Source: Achatina immaculata (lineage: Eukaryota > Mollusca > Gastropoda > Stylommatophora > Achatinidae). Taken from it: a stretch of DNA of 64,000 bases. The notes below the pieces were generated by a model, which was not told where the DNA came from, made no database searches, and saw only the letters and a list, made by a program, of their open reading frames with translations. Positions 23,390 through 34,658 of this stretch are shown in pieces. The stretch spans positions 32,936,697 through 33,000,696 of the forward strand of contig CM019701.1 in NCBI GenBank assembly GCA_009760885.1. Direction: 5' to 3'. Position 1 is the first letter of the stretch. Each line of letters begins with the position of its first letter. The position numbers were made by a program, and so were the translations under genes.

Positions 23390-24715
23390 TGTCTTGAGAG
23401 ATGATCTCAATGTAGGGACAATGGCTACGATCACTGATTAGTACAGTCACTGCCCGGAAGGAAAGCAGTGGTAAACTATCTTCTGGAAATATACCAAGAA
23501 ACCCAAACAGCAACATGGAAAGTCAGATAGGAAAAAGATCTGGTGGTGAGTCCCCCAGGCCAGATAGATCTAATTTTAAAACTGGGGAAGAGTGTGAGAC
23601 AGAGGTCAGTACTACTAATTGTGATGACGGACAAAATCCTGATGGTGTTACTAAGGAAAACCCCTGCATCAAACTAAAAAGAAGAATAAGAGTAAAAACG
23701 TGGAATACAAGAAGTATGTATGAGGGAAAGTATCAAATAATAAATGAAGAGATGTGAAGAACGGGGATACACATTTTGGGAATCTGTCAACATCGATGGA
23801 AAGGATCAGGACACTTAAGAGCGAGAATGATAATATCTTTATATACTCTGGTGGAGAATTAGGAGGAAAGAATGGAGTGGCTTTTTACTTGGACAAATCA
23901 ACATCAAAAGCATTACTAGGTTACAATCCAGTAAGTGATAGAATCCTCACAGTCAGACTTAAGGGCACTCCTAGAAATGTAACAATCATCCAGATATATG
24001 CACCTACATCAGCAGCAGAAGAAGAGGAAGTAGAAGACTTTTATAAGACACTGCAAACGATGATAGACCAGATACGGAAAAATGATAATGGGGGATTTTA
24101 ATGCAAAGATTGGTACAGAAAGAGGAGAGGACGAAGGACATGTTGTAGGGAAATTTAGCATAGGACATAGAACTGAGGCAAGTGACAGTCTAATGGCGTT
24201 TTGCATGGAAAATGAGCTAATGATTGCTAACACACTTTTTAAACAACATCCAAGAAGACTTTACACATGGACATCACCTGATGGGAAAACCAAGAATCAA
24301 ATAGATTACATTTTAGTGCTTAACAAAACAGCTGAGAAACACATAAATGACTTTGAATGTAAATGTTACAGAAGAGTTCTTCAAATATCATGGACACAAA
24401 AAAAAACCAAATATATCCATACTACAAGAACTTAATATTGAAGAAGGCTGGCTAGTAAAGAGGATTAAAGAGAGAAAACTTAAATATTTTGGACACTTAA
24501 ATGTCATGATAATCTAGAGAAAACCGTCTTGGAAGGGTACATAATGGGAAAAATAAAGAGATTAAGACCAAAGCCAAGATAGCTGCAAGACATCGTTGAT
24601 GATCTGCAAATGGATGCATTAGCAGCAGACCATCTTGCTCACAACCGAGAGGCTTACAGGAACACTGTTAGGGAGGCAAAGTTCCGCAAGGGACATACAA
24701 ATGAATGATGTGTGA
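23390..24715 (+). mobile_element. LINE family B with endonuclease and internal deletion
   Basis: The 5' part encodes the N-terminus of the APE-type endonuclease (RRIRVKTWNTRSM). Then come LGICQHRWKG in a shifted frame, YSGGE, GKNGVAFYLDK, VTIIQIYAPTS, MGDFNAKIGTERG and TWTSPDGKTKNQIDYI. At about 24320 it jumps to the RT C-terminus (LNKTAEKHINDFECKCYRRVLQISW) in the same frame (24082-24435), so the whole RT core is missing. The usual C-terminal blocks and 3' end follow. The endonuclease motifs are those of the RTE clade. Confidence 0.85.
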
Positions 24716-24734
24716 TTTCAAAGTACTTTTTCAG

Positions 24735-24920
24735 CATATATGTGCTGTAAAAATATCAGAAAAGACATTGTTTCTGGAACAACCACATTAGGGACACCTC
24801 AAGGAAAGAGGAAGAGAGACCAGCCAAGAGCAGCTTGGCAAAAATTGAAATCCAGAATGGACAATTCAACCAGAACCTTATAAAAAATGGGTGCCAACTG
24901 TCTAAGTTGTCTTTTCTTGG
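24735..24920 (+). mobile_element. Retroelement C-terminal scrap of another family
   Basis: It translates as TTTLGTPQGKRKRDQPRAAWQKLKSRMD, a version of the G-x-R-x-R-G-R-P-x-x-x-W block that ends RTE-type ORFs, although GRP reads DQP here. It is short, isolated and not assigned to a lettered family. Confidence 0.45.
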
Positions 24921-25150
24921 CCATGTGGTTGCTCATTTTACTTGAATTTATTGCTCCGCTCCAAGTCATCCTCTTATTATTTTTTCTTTTCTTACATAAA
25001 GAATACTTGTTCTAAAATTGTTTTTTAATCTAATATACCTTTTCTCCTCTTTCACTTTATTGTGTGCAAACTTCATGTCTGACTAAATTGTAACAACATG
25101 TGCAGAATGTCAATAGTAGTCTCAATATCAATTACAATTTGTTTTCACAG

Positions 25151-25220
25151 ATGTCCTTCAGCACAGTGACTAATATAACCAACATTCTGTTCAAAGGATG
25201 GAACACACATTCATGGAAAG
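25151..25220 (+). CDS. SLC31A2: Copper transporter SLC31/CTR2-like, coding exon 1
   Basis: The exon starts right after a good acceptor (TTGTTTTCACAG) with ATG and codes 23 residues, MSFSTVTNITNILFKGWNTH and on to WK. It ends with one base of the next codon before GTATCA. LFKGWxxxS just before the first membrane segment is typical of CTR proteins (human CTR2 has LLFDFWSVHS there). CTR2 proteins begin only about ten residues before this motif, so ATG 25151 is a believable start; an upstream exon would then be 5'UTR. If the protein were CTR1-like, a Met/His-rich upstream exon would be needed, and I could not find one. The four exons total 561 nt, exactly 186 codons plus stop. Confidence 0.8.
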
Positions 25221-25757
25221 GTATCAGATCCAGAGTTGTAGTTTTAGCACATTGACTTTTTTTTTGAGGCAGAAAACACAGAGGAAAAGATGCAAACATA
25301 ACAGGTAGTGTTTAGAGTGGAGATGAGTGATACTGGGTAAAAACTGACACAGGTAATGCAGTAGTCTTAAATATACATTCAGAGAGGACTCCTGCATATT
25401 TAGATTTCAGATTAAGAAAAAAAAGTTGTGAAACAGCCTATGAAACACTGTTGTGGACTATCATTAATTCTGAATTGGTGGTGGTGGGTATCTTTGTTGG
25501 TGTAAACTAGAAGCTCTGTGCTGCTGATGATGTGGTGAAGAACTTGGATTTCCCTTGTAGTTGTTCATCTTTAGAATATAGACAGTTCTGAATTGTAGGG
25601 TGTCCTGGAAACAGTTTTGTTCATATTTCATCCAGTCTGGGGCATTTAAATAGAAAATGTTCAGCTGTTTCCTCTGCAATTTGGGCTGTAGTTTTTAATT
25701 CTGAGTTGATTAGTTTATAATAATACGTCATATTAAATAGTTATATGAACTGATTCA

Positions 25758-26012
25758 GTAAAGATGATAAACAGAGAAGACTTAAATATTTTGGACACAT
25801 TAAACATCATGAGATTTTAGAGAAGACCATCTTGAAAGGATACATAATAGGAAAAAGAAAGAGAGTAAGACCAAGGTGAAGATGGCTGCAAGACATCATT
25901 GATAATCTGCAGATGGGTGCATCAGCAGCAGGGCATCTTGCTTACAACCAAGAGGCCTACAGGAGAGCTGTTAGGGAGGCAAAGTTTCACAATGGACATG
26001 CAAATAACTGAC
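25758..26012 (+). mobile_element. LINE family B 3' fragment
   Basis: AACAGAGAAGACTTAAATAT and the blocks coding LKYFGHIKHHE, EKTILKGYI, GKRKRVRPR and HLAYNQEAYR match the family B C-terminus, ending GGACATGCAAATAACTGACTGA. Similar flanks, GAACTGATTCA (left) and GAACTAATTCA (right), look like an 11-bp TSD with one change. Confidence 0.8.
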
Positions 26013-26396
26013 TGAACTAATTCATAATAAATAACATTAAATCAAATGTTAATACTGTTTTCTGCACACATTTGTTTCATATTTGGATTTAGTTTTTGTT
26101 TAAAAAAAATGGTAAGAAAACATCCAGTTGAAGTAGTGTAAATATGGCAAGGTAAATGAAGTATAGGAATGTTAATATGAACCAGAAAGTTTGCTTGGGA
26201 TACCTGTAGATGAGTCTTTCATAGTATCTATCTTTTCTTTGAGGTTTCTTAAAGATTTTTTAAAATAGATTGTTCAAAGACAGTTTTACATACAAATAAC
26301 TTTGAAATTTAAGTTTCCAACATTTTTTTAGTGTTTATCTACAGTAGAAAGTGTGTTCTCTTTCTTAAATTCTTCTGTTTTTCTTTTCTTTCAATT

Positions 26397-29300
26397 CTTC
26401 TTCTTCTTCTTCATTCACATTGTCTGTCTATATCTGCAGTCCTGTCTCTTGGATAAATTTCACTGTTTTTTGTAATTCATGTATGGAACCATAGAGCTTA
26501 TCTTCTTTAGTGGTTTCACTGGGCAGTAATTATTTCTTAGTGTCTCATAGTTGGTGCAGTTGGAGGATATGTTCCACAGTTTGGGGCACCTGGGCACATG
26601 TACATAGATTAGTAGTACAACCTTAAACTTTGTATACATATGACTTTGGAGTCAGCTGTGTCCTGTTCGGAGATGGAAAATGGTGACTTGTTCCTTTCTC
26701 TTTAGCATGTGAGAGGCATCATGTGGTGGTTTTGTGGCTTCCTGTAGGGTTGTAATCATACTTTTCTTCTGATTATAGGTGATTGGTATGTCTGGTTGCT
26801 CCATTTCAGTGCCCTCTTTGGCCAGATGGTCAGCTTTCTCATTGCCTGGTATCCCACAGTGAGAGGGAATCCACTGCAATGTGACTCCTTGTTGTAAGCC
26901 AGTTTTTGATAAGGCATCCTTAAGGTCTGGTAGTTTGTTGCACTGAAGAGCTTCCAGTACTGTTCTTGCATCTGTGAGAATTACTATGGGGCACATATCA
27001 GTTCTGGAGTCTGATAGTTTTTCAACTGCAGCAATAATTGTCCTAACGTCTGCATCATAGTTGTTGCAGTATTTTCCAGTAGGTATGGAAATCTTGTCAG
27101 TGTTGCTGTTTGGATATTCAATATGTGCTCCTGCCCCTCCATTCTTTATGTCATTGTGTGCAGATCCGTCTGTATACACATGTATCCAGGTGTCACATGG
27201 ATATTTGTCATCTAGCAAACTAAGTGTGGCTGTTGATCTTACAAGACTGCTCTGCATTTCACCATTCTGCACACCTTTCACTTCAGTCTGAATAGTTATT
27301 TGTGTATAATCTGCTTCTTTCCATGGTGTATGCTCTGGAACAGATGATAATGGAGCGACTACAGTTGGAATATCAGGTATCAGCTTACATATACACTTGG
27401 CCTGATGAATGAAGCTGCTTCTTTTAAGCCATCTTAGTGCAGAGTTATTGAATCTCTCCTTCAGGGGATGGCCTACAGAGCTGGGGAATTTCTCTCCCAA
27501 GGTCATGACCTTTGTGTCTCTACATTCCTTTAGCAGTTGAACATCAACTATTTTCTGCATTTCTACTACTGATGTGGACCTCATGGCACCTGTGATAATC
27601 CATAGTGACTGATTTTGTACCTTGTCTAGATTATGCAGCATAGTGTTTGATTCTGTACACCAAGATGTTGAGCCATATTCTAAATGTGGTAGAATACTTT
27701 GCTGATATACATTCTTGAGGATTCTTTCACTAGCTCCCCATGTGGTTCCACTCAATTTTCTTAATATTGCTAGTTTTCTTCTGGCTTTTGCTTCTGCACT
27801 GTTGATGTGTTGCTTCTAGATCAGTTTTGAGTCAAGAGTCACTCCTAAGTAAGTGGATTAGTTGTCCATCCTTAAGGATATTTCATTTACAAAGATCTTA
27901 CCTGCTTTCTGTTTAGATGAGAGAGTGAACAGAGTGGTACTTGATTTCTCTGTGTTGATACTTACACACCATTTGTTTGTCCATGATGTCAAGATGTCTG
28001 CTGCTCTTTGGAATTTCTGTGTAGCAACTGTTGCATATTCATCTGTACACCACATGACCAGATCATCTGCATACAGTGCCACTTTGATTCCATAGGGAAG
28101 TTCCTTGACCAGGTCATTAATGAATACCAGGAATAGTGTAGGTGAAAGAACTCCTCCTTGTGGTACACCATGTCACAGCAGTACTTTCTGGCTTTTGTGT
28201 CCATCCATTACTACTCTAGCTCTTCTATTGTGTAAATAGGACTTTATCCAATTGTACAGTCTTCCATTCACATTGCAGTTTCTTAGTTTCCACAACAGAC
28301 CTTTTTTCCATACTTTATCAAAGGCTTTCTTCAGGTCTATCCATGCTGCTAGCACAAGGTTTTTCTCTTGGAATGTGTCCTCAATCTTTTGAGAGAGAGA
28401 TAGGTCACTTGATCTTCTGTACTGTAGTACTGCCTAAATTCCTGCTTGTTGTGGAATGAGAAGGTTTTCACTTTCTAGGTACCATTTTAGCTTCAGGTCA
28501 ATGATGTGTCCCATTGTTTTGCAGAGGCAGCTAGTGAGACTGATTGGCCTGTAGTTAGAGGCTGTATCACTATTTTTCCCTGATTATAGCAGTGGTACCA
28601 TGCTTGCTTCCTTCCAGATTTGAGGTAACTTACCTGTGCTCCAGCACATATTAAAAATATCCAACAGCTTTCCCATTGCTGCCATTTCAAGGTTCTTGAT
28701 CATTTCATTGGACACTCCATCTGGTCCTGGTGATTTTCTTGGTTTCAGTTTATTGACTGCTAGGTCTAACTCGCTGCGTGTGATTGGTACATTCACGACC
28801 TCCACTTTTCTGACTTGTTCCTCTTCTTTCTGTGGGTCAGTGCGCACTATACACTATTTCTCTGGATGAATATCAATGTTGCAGTCTTGTGCAAACATGT
28901 GAGCAAAGTGATCTGCTACCTGCTTACCTGTAAGAGTTTTCCCATCCTCTATTAGTGTAATCTTTGTACTTCTTCCAGTACTCTCATCGTTTAACTGTTT
29001 GATTAGTTTCCACAGTTTCCTTCCATCCTTTTCAAACTTTAGGGACTCTTTTCTTTCTTCAACTTTCCCGTCTGGCTTGCAGCTTGGCTCTCTATGAAAT
29101 TTGGCCTTAGCATGTTGGTAATTATTGTGGTGTTCTTGGCATGGTCTATTTTCTGCTTGCTTTTGAGCTGTTCCCATGTCATCATGGAGTTTTCCCAGCT
29201 CACCAGACCAGTATGGTTTATAGTCCCTACAAGCTCCTTGAATGGTTTCACGGGCGGTCTGAAGGATACAAGCATTGAATTCCTTCACTGTGCTGTTAAT

Positions 29301-30923
29301 ATCCTTACCTTCTATGGACAGCTGTCCCACCAGGACACCTGTATGATGTCTGTACATTGTCCAGTTTGCTTTTTTAGTTCCATCTGGGGAGAGTGCTACT
29401 GGTGTTAAGGAGTTCATTTTCTATTGTCAGGAAGACTGGTCGATGGTCGCTACCTCCAAGTTGTTTTCCAACTTCGCGTGTAATGTTCCACTTCAGGTCT
29501 GGAGAGTGGAATGCCAGATCTGGTGTTGAGGCTGTAAGCCAAGCCCTTGAGTAAAATATTGGGGGATCCATTGGCTGGTTGATCAAGAGAAGTCCATTAT
29601 CATCCTGCCAGCTCGCAATTTCCACTCCTCACTTGTCTATGTGGTCATTGACCCAGCTCTGGGAATGGCTGTTGTGTCCATCCATTACTACTCTAGGTCT
29701 TCTATTGTGTAAATAGGACTTAATCCAATTGTACAGTCACCACAGACCATCAGTCTCTCTGGGATTGTTTCTAGAGCAAGTGGGTGGTCATTAGGACAGT
29801 AATAGTTAAGGAGGTGGAAGTCTGTATTACTAGTTTTTAGATGGATCATCTAGTATTCGGCTCCTTCCATGTACACTCCCACCTGACATGCGCTGATGTT
29901 ATTCTTAACAAGTGTGGGTCCTCCTCCTTTTCTTCTGTCCTGTCGGTCTGATCTAAAGTACTGGTAGCCTCAGATTTTAAATGCGGCATCTTTGGTTAGG
30001 TGTTTCTCCTGTATACAGCATATACTTACCTGCTGTGCAAAGAGTATGTTATTTAGTTCCACCTTTTTGCTGTAGCCAAATCTAACACTGTTGACACCCT
30101 TAGCATTCCACTGCATTATTTTAAGTTCTTGCTTTTTGGCAGTTTTCTTCCATTGTATTTTTTGGCCAGTAGCTCTACTCTCATGTCTCCTGGCTCCACA
30201 AGACGAACTGAGAGGACCTCCAGTAGCATTGGGTGGACCCTTTCAAGGCAGAGGGGCCCGGCACTGCACCTGCCTGGTTAGTCTTCACAGGGCGAGCACC
30301 ATGTTTGAAAACTGCAGATAGAGACATTTCATTAGCAATAATGCGTGTTACCCTGATTTTTGCAATGTGCCTTTTGGCTGGGTACCTCTGAATTCTGCAC
30401 TTTTCTTTGCTAGGGCAGACTGTAGTCTTGCTCGGACTGCCATGAAGACAGTGTGGCTGGGCTGGCCAAAACTTTGTTTTCCAGCCTCTGGTGGCTGTAC
30501 TTAAGTCCCTTCTTCATGTCAGACAGTTTTGAGACATTTCCACAAAGACACTCCGACTTTGGGATAAGGAATCCGATGAACGCTTCAACGATATCCATTC
30601 CCCACCACCTGTAGTCTACTGGCTCTGTTTTGTTTACATCATTCTGATAGCCATTGTTGTAAAGACCCATAGGCTTGTCACATCCTGGATTCATTGGTTT
30701 CACACCAGACTTCCCTCATCCCTGCTGGAGATCTCCATGTCCCCATCCATCCACCAGTCTGACATTAATTTTACAAAAATGACAATTACAATTAGTGTTG
30801 ATTGCTACAAGTTTCTGGGCAACAGAAGTAGGTCAGAGTTTTTAAGCAAACAGATCTATGTTCCCTGTCTCACAAACACTATGTTAAGATAAGTGTGCTC
30901 TTAACACAGTTTTTCCCAGGGGG
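26397..30923 (-). mobile_element. I-type LINE, copy 1 (full length, many frameshifts)
   Basis: The element is antisense to the host gene. From its 5' end (30923) it reads: a leader with a 97-codon frame, an AP endonuclease (fragments at 29374-29625 with LLLINQPMD and GSDHRPVFL), RT (KPRKSPGPDG at 28.7 kb, IDLKKAFDKVW at 28.3 kb, LYADDLVMW at 28.06 kb) and RNase H plus C-terminus in one 367-codon frame (26652-27755). The 3' end is a short (GAA)n run. The 8-bp TTTCAATT at 26389-26396 and 30924-30931 is its TSD. It is close to copy 2 but carries many more frame breaks and a 65-bp internal insertion. Confidence 0.9.
26652..27755 (-). pseudogene. RT thumb plus RNase H ORF segment of I-type LINE copy 1
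   Basis: This 367-codon frame covers WGASERILKNVYQQSILPHL, the RT-RNase H connection and a complete RNase H domain: MYTDGSAHN-type motif as VYTDGSAHN (first Asp), DADVRTIIAAVEKL (Asp where copy 2 has the usual Glu: FDAEVRAI), ILTDARTVLEAL (Asp), and WIPSHCGIPGNEKADHLAKEG (His and last Asp). It ends FHLRTGHS, where a further frameshift cuts off the CxC tail. Copy 1 is broken in RT, so the fragment cannot be expressed as part of the full protein. Confidence 0.85.
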
Positions 30924-30961
30924 TTTCAATTATTCATTCAGAACATTAATTTTTTCCCCAG

Positions 30962-31172
30962 ATGTCCTTATAGCCACAATTGTAATCGGTGTCATGGCCA
31001 TAGTTTTCGAAGGTCTAAAGAGCTTGAAGTCTTATTTGACCTTAAGGAGGCGTCAGACTTTTGTTGCGAACTATGGAGAAGAAGATGAAAGTCAAGGGTC
31101 TGGGACTGAAGTTACATCCATGCATTCTGAGCTGATTTCTTCTGCAGGTTTTAGACGTGTTCGGAGAAGACA
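30962..31172 (+). CDS. SLC31A2: Copper transporter SLC31/CTR2-like, coding exon 2
   Basis: This exon codes residues 24-93 plus two bases. Membrane segment 1 (VLIATIVIGVMAIVFEGLK, residues 25-43) ends in the family's (Y/F)EGLK motif. A cytoplasmic loop of about 50 residues follows, with an acidic patch (GEEDES, 62-67) and a basic end (FRRVRRR, 87-93). SLC31 proteins are trimeric copper(I) channels; CTR2 acts mainly in endosomal and lysosomal membranes and modulates CTR1. The exon is flanked by CAG and GTGAGT. The loop is longer than in human CTR2, by my recollection of that protein. Confidence 0.85.
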
Positions 31173-31723
31173 GTGAGTAACATTTTATAGAAGAATAACA
31201 AGACTGATGGATTTTTTTTTTTTTTTAGAATTAGAATGTGTGCAAGCAAGCTCAGCTCATATCTTTTGCCATCTCTTGACTCCCTTCTAGCATTTGTTGC
31301 AAGCTTTCTATGAAAGCGATAATGGAACTGCAGGCTGCAAACAACATATCAAGCCATGTTTTTGATCCTAGGTCTTTATTGTAGAACCCTTTCTAATATT
31401 TTATTCACTTGAAGAGTACTTTGGAGATAATCACTGTCCTTGAACATGTGTTTTGATGTATCATGTTTTGAAGGTCTTATACAAAACCTACCACAGATGA
31501 GACATTTCTTTCATGTCAGTCTCAAGACTGGCATGGTCCTTTCTGCAGCTGCCTCTGAATCAGTGCCTCCTTTGTGCTGTGAGTTTAATGCCATGCTGAA
31601 GTTTGTGGTTAAAAATGTGTGAGTTATGTTTTACCAGCTGCTCTCTTGTTCTTCATTGTTTTTATATCAAGTGGATAACAGCTGATATGTTAAGATTTAT
31701 TATATGCCAGGTAAGCTGCTTAC

Positions 31724-32179
31724 ATCTGTAATATCCACCCTCATTTATGCATGTGAAAACTGGAAAACAACTAAAGAAATAGACAACAAATTAGACTCTT
31801 TTGAAAACAAATGCCTAAGGAAAATACTCGGCATCAAGTGGAACAAAATAAAAAATAATGCAGAGATAAGACAGATGACTGAACAACAACCTTTGTCATG
31901 GGTGATCAGGAAAAGGAGATAGACATATGTTGGTCACGTGATGAGAAGAAACAATCAGAGAATCCCAAAACAAGCTATAAAATGGAGCACAACAGGCCAA
32001 AGAAAAGAGGCAGACCATGTGAAACTCTAAAGAGGACATTGTTAAGAGAGGCCAAATTAACAGGCATAAAATCCCTTGATGAGGTTGAAAGACTCTCCGA
32101 TGACAGGAAAAATTGGCGAACTACCTTGCAAGCCCTATGTGATGTTTAACGGCACGGGAAGGATATAAGATATAAGAAG
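31724..32179 (+). mobile_element. LINE family A 3' fragment in the transporter intron
   Basis: Two overlapping frames (31704-31922 and 31898-32149) encode WKTTKEIDNKLDSFENKCLRKILGIKW, then GRPCETLKRTLLREAKLTGIKSLDEVE and CDV with the standard tail. The 11-bp AAGCTGCTTAC at 31713-31723 and 32180-32190 is the TSD. Little decay is visible apart from one frame change. Confidence 0.9.
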
Positions 32180-32326
32180 AAGCTGCTTACTTCCTTCATT
32201 CTTGTTATTAGGTTGTATACTCTGTATACTATATATTCAGCATAACTGCCATATAAATGTATATGTAAGTACAAATATATATGACCGCAGACACTTATTG
32301 GTGAATATAAGTGTGTAAGATGTAAG

Positions 32327-32705
32327 AAACATCTGAGAAACACATAAATGCCTTTCAGTGTAAATGCTATAGAAGAGTTCTTCAAATATCATGGACACAA
32401 AAAAGAACAAATATATCCATACTACAAGAACTTAATATCGAAGAAGGCTGGCTAGTAAAGAGGATTAAACAAAGAAACCTTAAATATTTTGGACACATTG
32501 AACGTCATGATAATCTAGAGAAGACCGTCTTGGAAGGGTACATAATGAGAAAAAGAAAGAGAGGAAGACCAAGGCAAAGATGGTTGCAAGGCATCGTTGA
32601 TGATCTGCAAATGGATGCATCAGCAGCAGGCCATCTTGCTTACAGCCAAGAGGCCTACATGAGTGCTGTTAGAGAAGCAAAGTTCCACAAATGACTGACT
32701 GTCTG
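32327..32705 (+). mobile_element. LINE family B 3' fragment in the transporter intron
   Basis: The sequence from AAACACATAAATGCC to CAAATGACTGACTGTC matches the family B C-terminus (CKCYRRVLQISWTQKRT, LVKRIKQRN, RKRKRGRPRQRWLQGIVDD). AAGATGTAAG flanks both ends (32317-32326 and 32706-32715). This copy keeps a nearly complete terminal reading frame. Confidence 0.85.
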
Positions 32706-33693
32706 AAGATGTAAGGAAATAAAGTTCAATTCATTATTTTTATTTAGCTTAGCATTTATTTTCCTCATGTCTTCTGGATACATTAAAATGAGCAACTGCT
32801 GATGACAAAGGTCCAGTCTGAGTTGTTTATATATCCAAATAAGAGAAGAATGAATGGATGTATGGACAGAGGAAGATTACATATCCAAGGGTGAATCAGT
32901 GAAGGTTAGAAAATGTGAATAAATTTTGAATAAACAGACAGAAATCTCTTATTAGTATCATCACACTATATCAGTGAAGTCAGTAAGCATGTACAGCCAC
33001 CACCACCAAGCAGCAAGCCAAGAACAGTGCATGTCAAGGTGCCGACGTTGCTGCAGGCATACTCCAACAGAGAAAGCGTGCATAAAATGCAAGCACCAAA
33101 TACTGCATTTCGAAGTATTGCTGCATTCCCACTTATTTCCTTGAATTTTCCCCAAATTACTTTCATCTTTTTTGGTACCCTAAAACAACATCATAGTGGT
33201 AAAAGGTTCTCAACTAGCACAGAGGTGCAGGACAGCAGAAGAATGGGTCTTTCTTACTGTAGTTCAGGTGCTGGTTCACAAGGTGATGCAGATGCACTGC
33301 AAAGTAAGTAATGAAAAACATGGGTGTTATTTTTCCTGTACTAAATAAGAGTTTTGTGTAATTCATATCTTCTAACTTTCATTTGATTAACTCTCGTATT
33401 ATTGGCTAGAATCAGAAACTGAAGACCTGAGGATATGGAAGACAGGATTGTATTGAATGGAAACATATATGACAATAGTACTAAGGCTTAAGCCCAACTT
33501 GAAGTTTACTTTAACAACATAGTTTTTCACCAACAGCATGAAATTAATCATAATTCTTTACTTCTTGTAAGGCCTTGTGTTTGTGTGTGATTTGTTGTTT
33601 CTGGTAGGGTAATGTTTCTTCTTTAAAACCTTATCTTTTATTTTAAAGTAGAAAGTTTCATGATTTGTGTCACTTTTCACTTTCATTTGACAG

Positions 33694-33809
33694 GATCCTA
33701 TTGTTCTCAATAGAATCAGGACTCCACATGTTGAACTTTTTCTTTGGCTATATACTAATGTTTCTGGTGATGACATATAATGTATGGTTTCTCTTGGCCA
33801 TAATTGTAG
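33694..33809 (+). CDS. SLC31A2: Copper transporter SLC31/CTR2-like, coding exon 3
   Basis: The exon completes codon 94 (CA|G, Gln) and codes residues 95-132 plus one base. It contains membrane segment 2 with the signature MxxxM (M116-F-L-V-M120) followed by TYNVW (residues 121-125) and the start of segment 3. In SLC31 proteins the two Met residues line the trimer pore and are needed for copper passage. The exon is only 116 nt and was missed as an open frame; it was found from the acceptor TTTGACAG and the donor TAGGTATGT. The splice phases fit exons 2 and 4 exactly. Confidence 0.85.
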
Positions 33810-34658
33810 GTATGTACATTTTGAAAAAAGGTAAATAATGGCTCCTTCATATATGAAATTTGGACAGATGGAGAGTATGCATTTGGCTTATATGTTTCTG
33901 GACATGATTAAAACACGATGAAGGTGGTGATGATGATGATGTTGGCAAAGATATTGATAATGGTGGTAATAGTGATAAATATAATGAAAGTGAGAATAAT
34001 AATGATGGTAGTAGTGATAATTGTGGAGATGCTGATAATAATAGTAACTGTGGTAGTGCTGTGTTGGTTGCGATAACCATTTTTTGTGGTGATAATGAAG
34101 GTGACACAGTACTAACATTGTGGTGGTTATAGCAGTGATTATAGTGAAAATAATATTGGTGGTGATAATGGTAATAAAGATAAGTGTGGTGGTAGTTATG
34201 GTGTAAAAAAATTGCATAAGATTGTAGATACTGTATACAGGCTGTTTGGGGTCAAAGATGCTGTCTGATTTGGCAGTCAGCGACCCCATATCTGACATGC
34301 TAGCATCAGGATTGGTGAACCATAATTTACCAAAATGCTGGCCCCAACTCTCTGTTAGCATCCCCCAGTAATGGGCCTAATCTGGGTAATGGCAGGAATC
34401 GCCATAGCCCTCATGTTGGTAGAGCCTGCTAAAGAAGTATTACACAACCCCCGCTTGCACCCCACAACTCCTCTCAGGTACTGAAAAAAGTGGCTGCCAT
34501 AACTCGTTCTCAAGCCAGCTTGATGCTATGCTTAAACATCTCCATCACACTGGCTTCAAAGAACTCCAGCTCGCAGTTCCAGGGAGATAGAAGACAAATA
34601 TAACCCGTTAACTTGAGAAACATTTTTCCCTGATTAATGTCTTTTTGCTCTCTTCCAG
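33810..34658 (+). other. Copper transporter intron 3
   Basis: GTATGT ... CTCTTCCAG. The left half (33915-34215) is a GAT/GGT-rich low-complexity tract. The right half is ordinary unassigned sequence without recognised repeats. Confidence 0.75.
33915..34215. repeat. Low-complexity GAT/GGT-rich tract
   Basis: Irregular runs of TGATGG, TGATAA, GGTGGTGA and similar trinucleotide-like units occur without a fixed period. The minus-strand His/Tyr-rich frame across it (33888-34361) is a by-product of this composition, not a gene. Confidence 0.75.

Larger units (their letters stand above)
25221..30961 (+). other. Copper transporter intron 1, filled with LINEs
   Basis: It starts GTATCA and ends TTTTTTCCCCAG. 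It contains a LINE B scrap (25758-26012) and an entire antisense I-type LINE (26397-30923). Only about 1 kb is not recognisable repeat. The LINE ends 38 bp before exon 2, so the branch point, if canonical, lies either in this short leftover or within LINE sequence. Confidence 0.75.
31173..33693 (+). other. Copper transporter intron 2
   Basis: GTGAGT ... TTTGACAG. It contains LINE A (31724-32179) and LINE B (32327-32705) fragments, each with short matching flanks, and about 1.6 kb of sequence in which I see no exon. A donor-like CAAAGTAAGT at 33300-33309 has no upstream frame that would fit the transporter. Confidence 0.7.

Noticed and set aside
33027..33311. 94-codon frame with a strong donor (CAAAGTAAGT) between transporter exons 2 and 3
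   Set aside because: In the phase needed to join exons 2 and 3 a stop (TAG) occurs at about 33260, and the direct exon 2 to exon 3 junction already restores the conserved protein.
33888..34361. 157-codon minus-strand frame rich in His, Tyr, Thr and Ile
   Set aside because: It reflects the GAT/GGT low-complexity tract and has no domain or splice support.
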